This document shows positions 1 through 14,507 of a stretch of DNA of 64,000 bases, in pieces (positions within the stretch are counted from its first letter, which is position 1; each line of letters begins with the position of its first letter). A program made the translations under genes and the position numbers. The notes beneath the pieces are model-generated. The model saw nothing but the letters and a program-made list of their open reading frames with translations, made no database searches and was not told the DNA's origin. The DNA is from Mesocentrotus franciscanus (Eukaryota; Echinodermata; Echinoidea; Camarodonta; Strongylocentrotidae): the NCBI GenBank assembly GCA_037976565.1, contig CP137674.1:33607216-33671215 (forward strand), in the 5' to 3' direction.

Positions 1-960
1 AAAGCAGAATTGATTTCGCTTTAAACTGATGAATTGTTAATAGGGTGAAACACACGACAGGGTCAGTGTTTGTAAATGATAAGAGAGCCAGTCAGTACAG
101 TGTGTCAAGGAAAAATAGACTCCCGATGTTAATTTATCACCTGGATGCGCATATGTGATAGGAAACAAATCAAAGATTGATGACATTCTACTTCAAGACA
201 AATAAAACACATCTGACTGTTTTATCTGATTGCATTCATAAAATACACTGCCTTTCGATTCATTGATTAATTGAATTACCGAGTAAAGAAAGCAACAACA
301 TATAGATAATAACATGATATGAAAACATGACAAAATTATTTCGGAAGGAACACCCTGCCTTAAGGATTGAAGGTTCTAATGACTATATTTCTGTTTTTAC
401 TCTGGAAGAAATATTGCAAGTGCATTAAGATTTTCATTAGATTTAGATTATACGATGAATGACAAATTTAGAGGCCTAGAGTATATGAATTATACAACAC
501 AATACATGAAAGAACATAAATATCGTCGAAAACCTGCCCTTATTATTTCACGTTTCCCTGCTTCGCAATGTGTTATCAGAAAACAGCACCAAAATATATA
601 CAGGCAGATTTCTCAACCTGTATGTAATTCAACTAAGTAAAACGGTCTTATTTCATAGTGCATATGACTTCATTGTCAGTGGATACACTTGAGGCAAAGA
701 AGCAGAGAGACAAAGTGTGTTTCACTTGGAACTGAAACCAATGACCTCTGATTTTTTATCATTGAATACTGTAAAACAGGTTTAAAGGATTGGAGTGAGA
801 ATGTGTTAAGGGAAATTGGTTATTTTTCAAATTAAAGTTCATTGGGTTCTCCATCTTTCTCAATGCATACTGTAAATGTTAACCATTTCAGTCATACAAT
901 AAATGATTACTTTATGTCAATCTTTTATTTTCGTTCAGTCTGTGTCCTTCACTGACCCCC
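1..960. other. No gene recognised
   Basis: AT-rich unique-looking sequence. The frame at 455-640 shows no known motif. Confidence 0.6.
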
Positions 961-997
961 CACACACACACACACACACACACGCACACACACACAT
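961..997 (+). repeat. (CA)n microsatellite
   Basis: Almost pure CACACA run with one GCA variant. Confidence 0.95.
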
Positions 998-1699
998 TCT
1001 CAAACCCTCCTTTCCTTCTACAATCACTACAGTGTTCAATTACCATGATATTCACCACCACCATTTGAATACCAATGTCCTTCGGCGATACATTCTCCAA
1101 ATCTCCACCCCCCTCCCTCCCACCATCACCCCCGCCCCCTTCTACAATCACTCTCCTGTACATGTATCTCATTACTTATCATCTGCCAATCTCTTCTTCT
1201 CTGGTTTGAACCTCTCTATCAAGACTGTGTTTATACTTCACCTGTTTCACAGTGCATTGAATAGGAGATATAATTAGCCCCCGAATGATACAGACTATCA
1301 TCATACACCTGTCTCTATAGAAACAGGTTTACTCATTTATGCATACACATTCCAGTTATAGCTCTATTCATGGCTGCTTTGGCATACACAATCAAGGCAT
1401 TGAGCTTATCAATATTCGTTTACATCTACTGCATTGTGACCACATTTTCGTTTGATATCAATTTTACTATTGTCAGAAACACATATTCATATTTAAAAGA
1501 CTTAAATCATTAGATGTAATGAACTTCTTATCTTTTCTATTAATTATCTCCTGATTTTACTATTATTCGAACTTTTACTTTGACGGTCACTGCTATACAA
1601 CTACTACTGCTTTCACTATGGCTACTGTATTTTCTGGTAAATGCCTCAACAAATGCATCACTTCCAAAGCATCTCCCATTCTATATAACCTATTTCTTC

Positions 1700-1728
1700 T
1701 TCTACTACTACTAGTACTACTACTACTA

Positions 1729-1784
<56 letters not shown>

Positions 1785-1787
1785 TTA

Positions 1788-1835
<48 letters not shown>

Positions 1836-3027
1836 TTACTACTACTACTACTACTACTACTACGCTTACTACTACTACTACCACTACTACATCTACTACA
1901 ACTATACCACTTACCACTACCACTACCACTACCACCACCACCACTACCACCACCACCACCACCACTACCACCACCACCACCACCACTACTACCACCACCA
2001 CTACCACCACACCACCACCACCACACCACTACCACCACCACACCACCACCACCACTACCACCACCACTACCACCACACCACCGCCACCACCACCACCACC
2101 ACCACCACTACACAACGCTACTACCACTACCACCACCACCACCACTACACCACAACACACTTTACCACCACCACCACCACCACCACTACACCACCACCAC
2201 CACCACCACTACCACCACCACCACCACACACCATTACTACCACCACCACCACCACCACCACCACCACCAACACTACCACTACCACTACACATACATTACC
2301 ACCACTACCACCACCACCGCCACACCACCACCACCACCCACGACCACCACCACCACCACCACCACTACCACCACCACCACTACCACCACCGCCACTAACA
2401 CACTATTACACACCACACCACCACAACTACCACTACTACCACCACCACCCACCACGACCACTACCACCAACACCATTACCACCACCACCAACACCACCGG
2501 CTACCACTACCACCACTACCACTACCACTGCCCACCACTTTACCAACTAACAACAACACCACCACCACTACCACACCACCACTACCACTACCACCACCAC
2601 CACCACCACCACCACCAACAACACCACCATCGCTGCTACCATTACCACCACCACTACCACCACCACGCACTACCGCACCACTTCATACCACTGCAACCAT
2701 ACCACCACCACCACCACCACCGCTGCCGCTGCTGCTCTAATATACCTACCTACCACCACCACCACCACCACCGCTGCGCCCACCACCAACCGCCACCACC
2801 GCCACACCACACCACGCTGCTCTCAACATATATTTTACCACTACCACTACCACTACCACCGCTGCCGCTAATATACCACCGCTACTACCACTACTACCAC
2901 TACCATACCACCTGCTACTACTACTACTACTACTACCACCACTGCTACTACCTACTACTACTACTACTACTACCACTATTACTACTCCTACTACTACTAC
3001 TTCTACTACTACTACTACTTTTACTAG

Positions 3028-3059
<32 letters not shown>

Positions 3060-3060
3060 T

Positions 3061-3115
<55 letters not shown>

Positions 3116-3118
3116 ACT
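1700..3118 (+). repeat. Giant trinucleotide array (TAC)n / (ACC)n / (TGC)n
   Basis: Starts as (TAC)n, turns into interrupted (ACC)n from about 1,915 to 2,720, returns to (TAC)n and ends in a short (TGC)n run near 3,075-3,110. The plus strand is almost free of G for about 1 kb. Long frames of Tyr, Thr, His or Val are artefacts. Confidence 0.95.
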
Positions 3119-4164
3119 TTTACTACTCTATTGCCAATATTTACACCAAACTTTCTTTTACAGACTATAACTATTCTAGACTTTTTATTAGTTCCACCTT
3201 CTTAATGACGTACTTCACTACCCTGTGTTATTTTACATTATTTCACATTATTTTGCAGACACATGAGCCCTAATTATCCTTCTCATAAGGTATTTGATCA
3301 TTATTTCGACAGTATTTACTGTAAAAAATCGCATGCAAGTCAATAAACGTTCCATAATACCTGCTGCAGGGTAAATAGGGGGTGCATAACAGCTCTTTTC
3401 ACCAAATTTAATCAATGATTTTTTTTTCTATACTTCAAAATTCTTAAAAGTCTTTTTTACGAGATGACGCAAATCAATCGGAAATAACCATGGAATACTT
3501 TTTAGTGATATACTTTTAATTCTAATTTGTCATCTTCTTCTTATTCCTTTTCTTCTTCTTCTCACCCTTTTCCTTTTATCGGAGTCCTTCACGTATAAAT
3601 TTGGGGCATATAAGTATACATGGTGCATTTAATAATGATTATTAATGAAGGAAATAAAACAGGGTCGTATTTAACAGGTTAGCAACATCAGTAGCCACAT
3701 CCGTATTAAAACTATCCTTCATGTTTCGTGCTTTGTCTTGGGCTTATGGCTTCATATCATTCATGATATGACATTAATATCAATTAGAAACAGGTGTCAT
3801 TATACTAGTGTAGACATATTTGTTATTATCAACTGTGTTCTGACAACTTAAGAAAAAAATAAAACAGAAAAAACGAGTTCAGTTTCGTTCATCCGCCATG
3901 ATTGATTAGTCGAGTATGGGAAATAAATCACTCGATAATTCCTCGAAATGATTTTTGTTTGCAATATTTTTTAACAGCTTAGAAAGAAGACAGTAAGAGG
4001 AAAGAAGGCATTATCGGAAGACCACAGAAGTACATTTTAAGGCTGTCAGATCACAAAGAGATATGGAAGATAAAATGCATATATCCCTACATCCCTAAGC
4101 ACTTACAGGAAAAAAAGGTGACAGATTGAAAGGAATTTAGCAAGAAATGAAAAGTAGGTGACAC
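3119..4164. other. No gene recognised
   Basis: AT-rich, with a T/C-rich stretch near 3,530-3,570; no exon signals with coding support. Confidence 0.6.
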
Positions 4165-4380
4165 ATGAAGAGAAAGAGAAAGAGAGAGAGAGAGGGAGAG
4201 AGAGGGGGAAGAAGGGGAAGAGAGAGAGAGGGGGAGAAGGGGGAGAGAGAGTAGAAAAATATATGTTTTAACATGAAAGGAAAGAGGGAAGAGAGGGGAG
4301 AGAGAAAGAGAAAGAATGAGAGAGAGAGTAGAAATATATATATGCGAAAATAAAAAAGAGGAGGAAAGGGAGGAGAGAGA
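4165..4380 (+). repeat. Purine-rich (GA)n tract
   Basis: Interrupted GAGAGA/GGGAGA runs over about 215 bases; the plus strand is almost all purine in blocks. Confidence 0.9.
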
Positions 4381-4727
4381 GGGTTTTAAAATGTGTATGT
4401 GGGAAAATGTAAGAGAAGAGGAGACATATTGAAAAAGAGAGTCATAAATAGAAGCATTGAGGGGGCAGAGGGAAACAGCAGGGGTGCGGGTCACAAAATT
4501 ATAAAGGGGTGCAAATAACAAGAACGACGGCCAGATGGAAAAGGTGATTTCATAAATGTCGATAAATAGACATGTAGATATTTAGAAGATTGATAAAGAA
4601 AATGGATATATAGATAACTAAGAAAGATAGATAGGTAGAGGTTAGGTAGAAAACCAAATAGAGAGCTAATGAGGCGGATAGATAAATTAGTTGAGACAGA
4701 CAATGCAAGAGATGGGAATTGTATAGA

Positions 4728-4865
4728 AAGTAAGATGGATAGATGGATAGATAGATAGATAGATAGATAGACAGACAGATAGATAGACTGATATGATTAT
4801 AAATATGTAGATAGATAGATGTACATATAGATAGATAGTTAGATAAGTAGATAGATACAGAAAGA
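4728..4865 (+). repeat. (GATA)n microsatellite
   Basis: Runs of GATAGATA and variants GACA; a typical tetranucleotide array. Confidence 0.92.
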
Positions 4866-5200
4866 TAGGGAGAGACAATTGGAAGAGAAATATTAGAAGA
4901 TATAGTTATAGTTAAAAGTGACATGGATATTGAGATAGTGTATGAGAGTGTATCCATTACCATGCATACACCAAGCATTACAACCCTTTTATTCAGACAG
5001 GGAAAGGTCTTATGAATATATCTCACAGAATATGTAAATGTATAGCATGGTGGCCTCTGGCAAAGAGGCTTGCATTCAGGACACGAGAGATATACGTTTT
5101 GATTCGACACTATTCAAAGAGAAATGAATCTCTGAGCCCCACGCCAAACCAACCCTCCGTCTCTTATACTGTATTTTATTACCGGTATCTGTATCCCCCC

Positions 5201-5231
5201 CATTCTCTCTCTCTCTCTCTCTCTCTCTCTT
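5201..5231 (+). repeat. (CT)n microsatellite
   Basis: Pure TCTCTC run of about 30 bases. Confidence 0.92.
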
Positions 5232-5439
5232 TGGTCCTGTTCCATCTATCTGTTTATATCTGCCCCCTCTCACACTCCGATTTTAATCCTCCATGAAAGT
5301 AGATGGGCTTACAATGTTATTCATGCGTCCAAAGAAATGGTTTAATCCATGCAGAAGCATTAAAAGGTTTGGAAGCTTGTAATACATATTCCAGCGGCTC
5401 CTTTTTAGAGCACTGTATATAAAGTACATTTTGAACAAG

Positions 5440-5509
5440 AGGCTCCTTTAAGGTGTTAGTAAGCACTTTTATACCATTCAAACAGGTGCTAACACCTTAA
5501 AAGGAGCCT
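5440..5509. repeat. Short inverted repeat (hairpin)
   Basis: AGGCTCCTTTAAGGTGTTAG at 5,440 pairs with CTAACACCTTAAAAGGAGCC ending near 5,508 around a ~20-base loop. A third partial copy of GGCTCCTTTTTAGAGC lies at 5,396. Confidence 0.65.
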
Positions 5510-5626
5510 TTGATGTGAAAACATTTAGAAACTTTTCAAAAGTTATGCCACGTGAGTGGATGCTTGTGAATTTGTGCTTCCAAATCAAGCATAATTTCAC
5601 TTGGATTGGTATGACCCTGCCCCATC

Positions 5627-5640
5627 TCTGTCTCTCTCTC

Positions 5641-5693
<53 letters not shown>

Positions 5694-5702
5694 CTTCTCC
5701 CT
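5627..5702 (+). repeat. (CT)n microsatellite with TGTC interruptions
   Basis: TCTCTC runs with three TCTGTC variants and a short TATC end. Confidence 0.92.
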
Positions 5703-8700
5703 CCCTCCCTACTCTCTACATAATTATATCTGTCTAGTATCCATGATAAGACCGTGTTCACTTCTAGAAGACCACTTGTTATACGTTTCGATGTACTATA
5801 ATTCATCCATGGTCAGTCTCGCATGCACGGGGAATTGAATGGTTGACTGCCGCTGAAATAAGAAGTCATTACAAACATGTATAACATTAAACATGGATGT
5901 TCCGTGGGCAGTAATGTACCTTTCATGAGAAAATATGAAACGCGTCAGGGTTGACGAAGTCCACATACAATATAGCGGTAAATAGAAACTCGATGGTTTC
6001 AGATATCACGCGCCGTATATTTATGGCGGGTGTCTGCATAGATAGTGTCATTTGGTCTAGGTTAGATATGAAAGTAGTATCTGGCATCGTGCACCAAACG
6101 TTTAAATAGCTAAGGAAACCTCATCTGGAAAAATTGGAAAAGAATATTTTCAATCTCAAGGTTCAAAAATTGGCATGGGTACCTTACTCTTCCCCCGGCC
6201 ACACCATCCTCCATATTTGAGAAGGTGCGGGAGTGGAGATCCACTCTTTTGTGGGTAAAAGTATGGAACGAGAGTAAGATTTAAACCACTAATCTTCAGT
6301 GAATTCCAATATTTTAATGTGGATTCAACTCTGAAATGAAGTGATCGTAATAATATGTCGATTTCCATTCCTTTTTATTATAAGTGATGATTTTATAACA
6401 TGTGTCAAAGAAGGGCCTTTCTAGCATTTACTACGAATTGATATGAATGCGATTTGATTAACAAATAATGTATCCGTTGGGTGATTAAACATCTTCTGCT
6501 CAAAGCCAAATGGGCGTCAACTGTATTTAAACGCCCTTCTGTTTGTTATATCTACACTTGCAAACAACACCTTGCTATCTTCCGTACATTCTTTTAAGTT
6601 ATCTACCCGTTATGTTTTGTTACTCTACACTTTGTATGAATCTGAATTGTTCCTCATGTAAATGTGGAACAAATAAACTTAAACTTCGTGTTCGACATCC
6701 TCCTGCCTCTCATTAGACGATGCTGCCTTTCTCCCCTTTCTTCAGTAAAGATTTCTTCTCGATCATAGGATAGCGCTTTGACCTTATTCCGCGACGTGAT
6801 ACGTGTTGCATCAAGTCCCATCGCTCACCATACGCCCACTATAAACACATACACAGACCGACTAATCACAGTTATCACTACTCTTCCCTCGTTTTTTTAA
6901 GTCCGGAAGTCATCCCACCCGGATTACCTCTAACCCACTTAAGAGCGAAACTCTCCTAGCTCGTGGATACTCGCTGGAATACATCCATCTTTCATTTATG
7001 AGCATTGTACTTGGGCAAGCCTGTATGGAGGTGATGCTGATTCCTCTCAGGGAATTCGAGCAATTTAAAATGTGAGACATGCGGCACGAATTAACAAGAC
7101 TCGTTGAATCAAACAGTGTGAATCTTCTTCTTTTTTCTGTGCAACAAATGTTTTCATTACAAAGAACCGATCACAATATTTCACTAACTCCATAAACTTA
7201 AACGTCAGAAGCAAAAAAGAGTAATTTTATCGCAAGTTGTATCACGAGGTTTGCGATATTTCTTAAACATACTTTAACCGACACCTTGTTATATATGACT
7301 GAGGAGTCCTTGTTCACGGAACTGCATGGTTTCTTTTGATTATGATAACACAGGTTTATCACATAGCCCTAAAATTATATCATTTTGTGATGAGTCACCA
7401 CCAATCTCCAAAACATAGCGAAGCTGATTAGGTAATTCAACTGCCTCTAATGTGGAATTACAATTCTATCTGATGGCACTGCTAATCGTATTTTTGACGA
7501 TTATTGTTGATACATCGCCAGGTGGCGCTGTCTGGTCATGTAGGGTTTCAAATTCATGGTAGATGACAAATGGTGGCTGGCAGCAAATAATAATGCACTA
7601 AATTATGAAGAAAAAAAATTTTCTACGCGGGTAATAAAATAATAATAGTTGATACACTGTGCGTCACAGAGTTTCGATTTATGACATATTATTGAGCCAT
7701 CTCTGTGTGAAATCATATTCCTGCAAAAGTTTCCACCCAAGATAATTTGCATGCACACTGATTAGGTACAGTTACACGATTACATGACTAGATATACCAA
7801 AGGACATGCATGACGGTGCTGTTCAATCTAAATGAAACCCCATGACACTGATCGATAGAACTGATCATAGTAGCGTATCCAGCATATAGTGGAGCCGGCG
7901 TAACCCCCCTTCCACGCCAATAATTATTTTGTAGACTTATATTCATATTCGGAAGAAGAAGAAAAAAACAGCACCCCCCACCCTCTTCAGCGTGTTCAGT
8001 ATACGGAGCCGAAGTACCCCCTCCTAAGAATTTAGTTTGAATCTTATACTCACATTGCAAGTAAAAGTTGCTAAAATAGTAGTTGAGAAAACATCCGGGA
8101 GGCACCCCATCCCTTCAGCAACCCCAGCATTTTCCATTATCCTCTTTGTCGATGTCTAGATACGACATTGGAAGCATATCACGTGATTCAATAGGACGGT
8201 GGTGTCCAACAAGCCAGGAACATGGCATATCAAAGCAAATTCTCCTTGATTAAGTCCCGTCAATACAATGGCACGATTACAATAAACCATATCACTTTCT
8301 TACAGATAAGAGAATACAGGTGAGAATACATAAGAGAATACCCGTGGAGCCCACATCACCCTACCAACGTAACTATTCTAGCCCACGCAAGCCTTCTTCC
8401 TCATCGTATTCTGAAATATGAAATCTAAATATCAACCGTCTGTCTTGATCCAATTTTTTTTTGGAGGGATATTGATGCCTTTTGTTTTCCTGGAATTAAG
8501 TAATATTAAAAAAGAGTGGACTGTTATATTTTTATAAACATACGGTCAAAGGACACTGATTTTATTAAAGTCTCAGTATATTACGACCATCTTCTTTAAG
8601 ATATCATGTGAATCCTGAGTTTAAGTGTTGGCATAGAACTGTCTGCATACGTATTCAAGCTTATGACTGTGATAGGATCAATATTCTCTCTCTTTCTCTC

Positions 8701-9777
8701 GAAAAAGACTCGTGTATTGTAGTTGATCACGTTTGTTAATAAAACAACTATATTACTCCCGCCACTCATCCTCTCTAAGCGCCTTTTTCAAGACTACACC
8801 AACAGTCCGTTTCAGGACTACACACCCTCAAGAAAGAATACCGAGAGTTCTTTTCAGAACTCCTCAATCCTCCCTCTCTCTCTCACATGGTGCACCCGCA
8901 AGCCTACTGTATAACTATATTATTATGTAATTATCTTTTCAATTCTGGTCGAAAGGGATAGATGATATTGAAAAAGACAGAGAGCATCACTTCCAGACGG
9001 GATATCTAAAAATAAACACACTTTTAAATAAAGTGTGTAGAAGAAAATGATAATTACCAAGTATTCAATTAATGACGTGCACATATTGAAATACAAACAG
9101 GACTGACGTGGATCTAATGACTAACTAAGCGAGACGCGTTAGCACCACGGAACGACATGCAGGGTTCTATGATCATTTAGTTGTTTATTTAAATGAGAAC
9201 CATTCATTCAAAACAACAAAAGTGAAATTGCGCCTCGTGGTTGACGTACAGCTTCCGCCACTAATGTTTTCAGTCGTTAGCAAAAGATCTACCTGATAGT
9301 GCAGCACAATATAACACATCGACTTTAGTCAAATCCAAACCCACTTCAAATGTCTTTTAGGGTTAAGTATGTTTTTAGTACAGGGACCTGTTAATGTGAG
9401 GATTAGGTGAATATTCTTCTTACCATCTCCCTCATAATCCTCAGCCCACCCGCTGGTTATCCTTTCACGATCATACAAAAAAGAAATATTAATTGCAAAT
9501 GAGTACCATCATAATTCGCATGTAGGCGAAGCCCACATTTTCATTTGAAAGGAATCAAAATCTTGAAGTATCAGGAAAGTATTTTACCTCCGGCAAAGAG
9601 GATCATGATTCCATTAGCGGTTATCGTTCAAAGAAAACTCAAACCATCCAAAAAAAATATGCCATGAAGTATGATAATAAATAAAGAGGATATTATGTGT
9701 GGGGAGAAAGTAAAGCATTAAAATGATCTGATTTGTATTCATGATAATTTTGGAGTATTTCTTTCAGATTCAACATA
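5703..9777. other. No gene recognised
   Basis: Intergenic-looking. It contains a GTAGCGTATCCAGC fragment (7,872) of a dispersed repeat and an AATAAACTTAAACTT end near 6,672 that may be the 3' end of an old retroelement. No coding support on either strand. Confidence 0.55.
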
Positions 9778-10112
9778 TAATAATAATAATTATACTACTA
9801 CTACTACTACTACTACTACTAATACTACTACTACTGCTACTACTACTACTACTACTACTAATAATAATAATAATAGTAATAGTGGGTTCCTGTACAGCGT
9901 TCATGTCCGTTAGACTTGATTCAAACATTTCTCAAAAATCTCCTCCAGTAAAATTAGTATTATTTTTATTGTTATTATTTTAATTATTATCATTATTATT
10001 ATTATTACTATAAATATTATTATTATCATTAATAATATTATCATTATTATCATTATTATTATTATTATTATTATTACCATCATTGTTATTATTATTATTA
10101 TTATTATTACTA
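9778..10112 (+). repeat. (ATA)/(TAC) and (ATT)n microsatellites
   Basis: (ATA)n then (TAC)n then (TAA)n from 9,778 to 9,880, and (ATT)n with variants from 9,959 to 10,112, separated by about 80 bases of unique sequence. Confidence 0.92.
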
Positions 10113-10489
10113 GTACTACGATGACTCACAATCATAATTATGGAAAATAGATCACCTTGATATTTGAATGAACCTGAATGTCGCACCATGAGAAATTTCT
10201 GAAAGGAGAAATGATGCAAAGGACACCGAAACCATTCATTGAGAGGTTGAACTAGCTCTACCGTATGAGTTTAGTGAATCAATCCCTGACATCGATCGAT
10301 TCTGTGGCTTGGTCGTCGGTCTATTGTAGTAGAGAATCAAATCATTATCTACTCGAGCACAGCTTAATTACAGCAATGCAAAATTACATAATAGCACAAT
10401 TAAGAAGAACAATAGTGTTGCAAGTCCGATCACTTGTAGGCGATATAGGTTAGCCTTCCATAATAAACCATGCAGGTGCAATAATTTCA

Positions 10490-10782
10490 GTATTAGCTTT
10501 TTGACTTATTTATATATTAAGTATTGTATTGTTTTTAACCAATTATTATTATTACTATTGTGACTTTCAATAGATTTGTAAAATGTAAATAATATGTAGT
10601 GACTGATTTTAAATAGCTACACATGAGTAATGTTAAGTATTACCAATGCTGTTTGAATGATTGTAACAAATGAAATATGATTTTATGTAATGGAGCTCAT
10701 GTATATGTAAAAATGCACAATTCAGCATTTTGGCTGCGAGTCATTGTTTTAAATAAAACCATTATTGAATTGAATTGAATCT
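10490..10782 (+). mobile_element. Possible LINE 3' end with (ATTGA)n tail
   Basis: AT-rich non-coding sequence ending in AATAAAACCATT and a short (ATTGA)n run, as in 3' ends of CR1/L2-type LINEs. No coding part is seen. Confidence 0.3.
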
Positions 10783-12653
10783 GAGGTATAGTGAACGCAA
10801 GAAATTATCACCGTATTTGATGCGCCTTTATCACTATTTTAAATATTATAATTATTGTATACGTCACGAGTATATCTGCATAATAACAGGTATACGCCTA
10901 CACGTATTTTTTCTTCGATGTTAATGTTAATGTTCTTTTGTTAAAATGACTGTTCTCGAATGAAATGTGGAATCAAGAGGTAAAGGACCTTTGCTGTTTA
11001 GGCCTACTTATGTTAAGCCTGATATTTGGTTTTCTACATGAATAGTTATGAGATAGGTAGGCCTACTTTGCTAACTTTGGTAACGCAATTTGTTATTACA
11101 GATAATAAAACATTAAATCAGGCGATTTAATTACTTTGCCGCACAAACCACGTTTAATGAAACATGAAAGAGGCAAAAAGGCCCTCCTTTCGCGGTTGAG
11201 GTTGGACTGATATATACAACTAGTTTTATACGGAGATAAATAACTATGCAACGTGAATACCTCTGTGTTAATTATTGATGCACACGTTATGGTACTACAA
11301 TAGGATTACCATCTGGGAATTCATTCAAGTCATATCGTTTCTGTGCCTTCTCTCTCTCTCTCTCACCATTTCATTATGTGTTCGCATGCACACATGAACG
11401 GACGCGCGCACGAACCTTTATTCTGTGTGTTCTGTGGGCTGAAGTAACGCGCGCAGTGGAGCGAGAGAGTTGGTTTATTATGATAGATCGAGTAATGCAG
11501 AAAGTAATATCAGACGTCGTTCCCACTGATCTCCAGTCATCAACTTAAAACCTTGTTCCCATAGAACAATATTTTGTTATTCTATCCATCACATCATCAT
11601 GTCCATGATGGGAATACATTAGATTATTGTGAAAAGGGTCACTAAAAATAAATCTTGGTGATCTAAAGGAATGGCAGCATTGAAACAAACCTAAACAGTG
11701 CGAACAATCACCATCTTCACTAATGACTGCATGTAGTTGCATTCGACCTAAATTTTCTCCTACTACTTTGAATTTGGTTGGGAAGAAAGAATTTAGTACA
11801 ATTAATGTTCATAATGAAGCACCAGTACTGATAAACTCACACCAACACTCTTTCTAATGAATATACAGTTGGATTTCAATCCAAGTTCCATGTAACATAA
11901 TTTAGGTGGTTCAACAACGAATGTAAATATGGGAAATGAATTGGAACATGTGCCGGTGGGGTATCCAAAACTGATTTTTTTTAAATTTCACGTGTCGGAA
12001 GATATGACTGGGCAGCCTTTTACAATACACTGTGATTAGTACTACGTTGTGTTTAAACTGGGCCCCTTCAGACAGGGGCGTATGCCGAACCCCCACCTTA
12101 CTGGATACGCCACCGTAGACAAGCATTCTTGACATAAACAAAACAAAACAAAAAGTGCTATACTATGAAATACCCCTAGACGCAAGCTTCTTATCTAAGC
12201 CACTTTTTTTTTTAAAGTTAGCATTCATTTAAAGATTCTGTTGGATCCTTTGAAAGTATTTTTTCCACCAAATACAACTCAAGAGAATACATTAAACAAT
12301 TTAACAGAATGAATAGTAACAGCAATGAATGAGTAGGAGTGTGTATTACAGCATTCAATTGTTATATTGTCGTCATTTTCCCTTATCAATACAGCTATCG
12401 AAATATGAATATCATTAGGAATAGAGCGAGTGCTCTAATATGGATGATTGCATGCAAACATTATAGGTGGCGCCCCCCGTCGGATCATCCCTGTGTAAAT
12501 GAACCTACTATAACCAGTCCGAGCGAAGCGGAACCCCCTGATACTGGTAGCAATGTACCATTAGTGTGTTTGTAGCTACGCTCAGTCATAACGAACTCCT
12601 AATTAGCATCAATTAAAATAAACATGGGTGAAAATGAAAAACCCTACGTACCT
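10783..12653. other. No gene recognised
   Basis: AT-rich. A frame at 11,545-11,742 (minus) has no recognised motif. 12,050-12,120 carries a dispersed-repeat fragment with GGATACGCCACC. Confidence 0.55.
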
Positions 12654-12851
12654 TTGCTGTCATTTACCGCAATGGTCACGCAACCAGCTATTGGTCAGAG
12701 ATACTAGATGACCATTGCCTGTAAGCCAGACGGCTGGTTGTAAGGAACCTCCTAAAGGCACTTGCTGTAGTCCATCAAACACGTTCTTGATGATGACCAT
12801 AGAGGGCATACAAGATAATGTTAATCCAACGTTCAATTCCACGAGCTGCCG
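12654..12851 (-). CDS. Possible N-terminal exon of a gamma-butyrobetaine-hydroxylase-like gene
   Basis: An open frame ends at donor CATTGCG|GTAAAT and encodes VWLTGNGHLVSLTNSWLRDHC. The WLRDHC ending after a short beta-rich stretch resembles the small N-terminal domain (GBBH-like, WLRDxC) of BBOX1/TMLHE-type 2-oxoglutarate dioxygenases of carnitine synthesis. The left border, a possible acceptor near tcggcag, is uncertain. No exon for the following zinc-binding cysteines or the catalytic domain was recognised, so it may be a relic. The GC-richer stretch 12,880-13,250 upstream could hold a first exon. Confidence 0.35.
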
Positions 12852-14507
12852 ACTACCATGGCGAACTGACGCTTGACCCCGGCATCCATGGGGCTATAGT
12901 CACTAGAATTCATGCCTTTCTATAGCGGTTAGATTTTAAAGCAAATGATTTATATGAAATACAAATCAAGAGGGCCTCCGTTTCAGAGTAGCCTCGTCAG
13001 AACCTCTCAGACGGTCAGATAAAGATCAACCTGTTTGATCTGCAAAGCCCTCCCGTGCTGTAATTACACGACTCCGCGGGGCTGGACTACAACCCCATCA
13101 AATGATGGTGAGCGCTACACGCACTACCTTTACTATCTACGATAGATAGCGACTGCATGGAGGCAGGCAGCGGGGGGAATTGAGTTCGTACGTTACAGGG
13201 AAAACGGAGTACGCTTTTACACACAGACCGATGCATAATACGTGATGTGAGCCCGCTAGACCATTTACAAAGGATTATAAATTATTCAGCATCCCCTTCT
13301 CTCTCCGCCTCTCGCTCTCTGTCGCTCCATCCCTCTTTTCCGTTCCGATTCAGTTTTACGCGCGCAAAGATGCATTCCATATCTTACCTCGCTGCTATGG
13401 TAACGTTAAAGCCTGAAAATGATAAGAGGAGGAGAAAAGATACGAGGCATGAATAATACTGAAGATGATGTTTTTATTACTTGTTTATTGGACTCTGCTA
13501 AAGCGTATTGTGCCTCGATGCTAGCGTCGACGATGGAGAAAAGATAAATGCTGAATCTTAATTACATCTTGATGCATTCATAGTTAGATTTATCATTAAC
13601 ACTTTTATTGGAATTATGCCACAGAATAAAAAAGGCTTCAGCGTGCCTCCACACCATCAACAATAATTCGAGTTGATTTTTTCGCAGGATGATGACAGTC
13701 AACAGTTTGAAGAAATTATTTCATTTTTCATACTAATATAATATATATATATAATATATTGTTGTAATGAAAAGGACAATGTCTACGTGATTTACAAGAC
13801 TTGCTAAATTTAAAAGATGTAAACATTTCTAGAAATATCTTTCTCATCCACCAAACATGATACTGTTTTGTTGATGGCGATTTGATGCATGCTCCATGTA
13901 CTTTTAAATTTAGGGTAATCCTGTTCCTATAAGAATATTTTTGTATATTTTACTTGCCATGCAAGAGACTGCCAAAAATCACGTATAAGAAAGACGAAAC
14001 TGACAAATTTATTCACAAGAGTCAAATGTTTCATTTTGTTGTTTATTTGTTTGTGTTTATTGTTTTCTTCTTAATTTATATGTTTTATTTGTTTGATTTT
14101 TCCCACCAAGAAATAATTAAAAGTGGAAAAATTGTTTTTTTTTTTAAATAATAATTGAGTTCTAAACTGTTCTTTCGTAGACATGGTTGAACTTGATTAT
14201 GCGGCCACTGGCCTAATTGAGAAAGAAATGACAATATTAAAGTCACATTGTTCATACACTATAACATGTTCCGTTTAAAATCAGTATATCAACTGAGATT
14301 TATTATGATATCTGTATCCCCCATTTCATCCTATATCGGCGGCTTATGTTCGACCGTAAACATTTCCATTAATCATCTTTTATTGCCCGTCATGGCCGTT
14401 GTCAAGGAAAGGTGTCAATAAATGTTTGCCCACGCCATTCACAAAGTCAGAACTGAAAAGTAAATTTGAGCACTGATGTTTTTTTGTTATAACAATGGTT
14501 ATCATTT

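Noticed and set aside
1618..2550. 310-residue plus-strand frame rich in Tyr, Thr, His and Pro
   Set aside because: Direct translation of the trinucleotide array; all frames on both strands stay open because the repeat lacks stop codons.
11545..11742. Minus-strand frame with several Cys and His residues
   Set aside because: The spacing fits no zinc-binding family I know and no splice signals support it.
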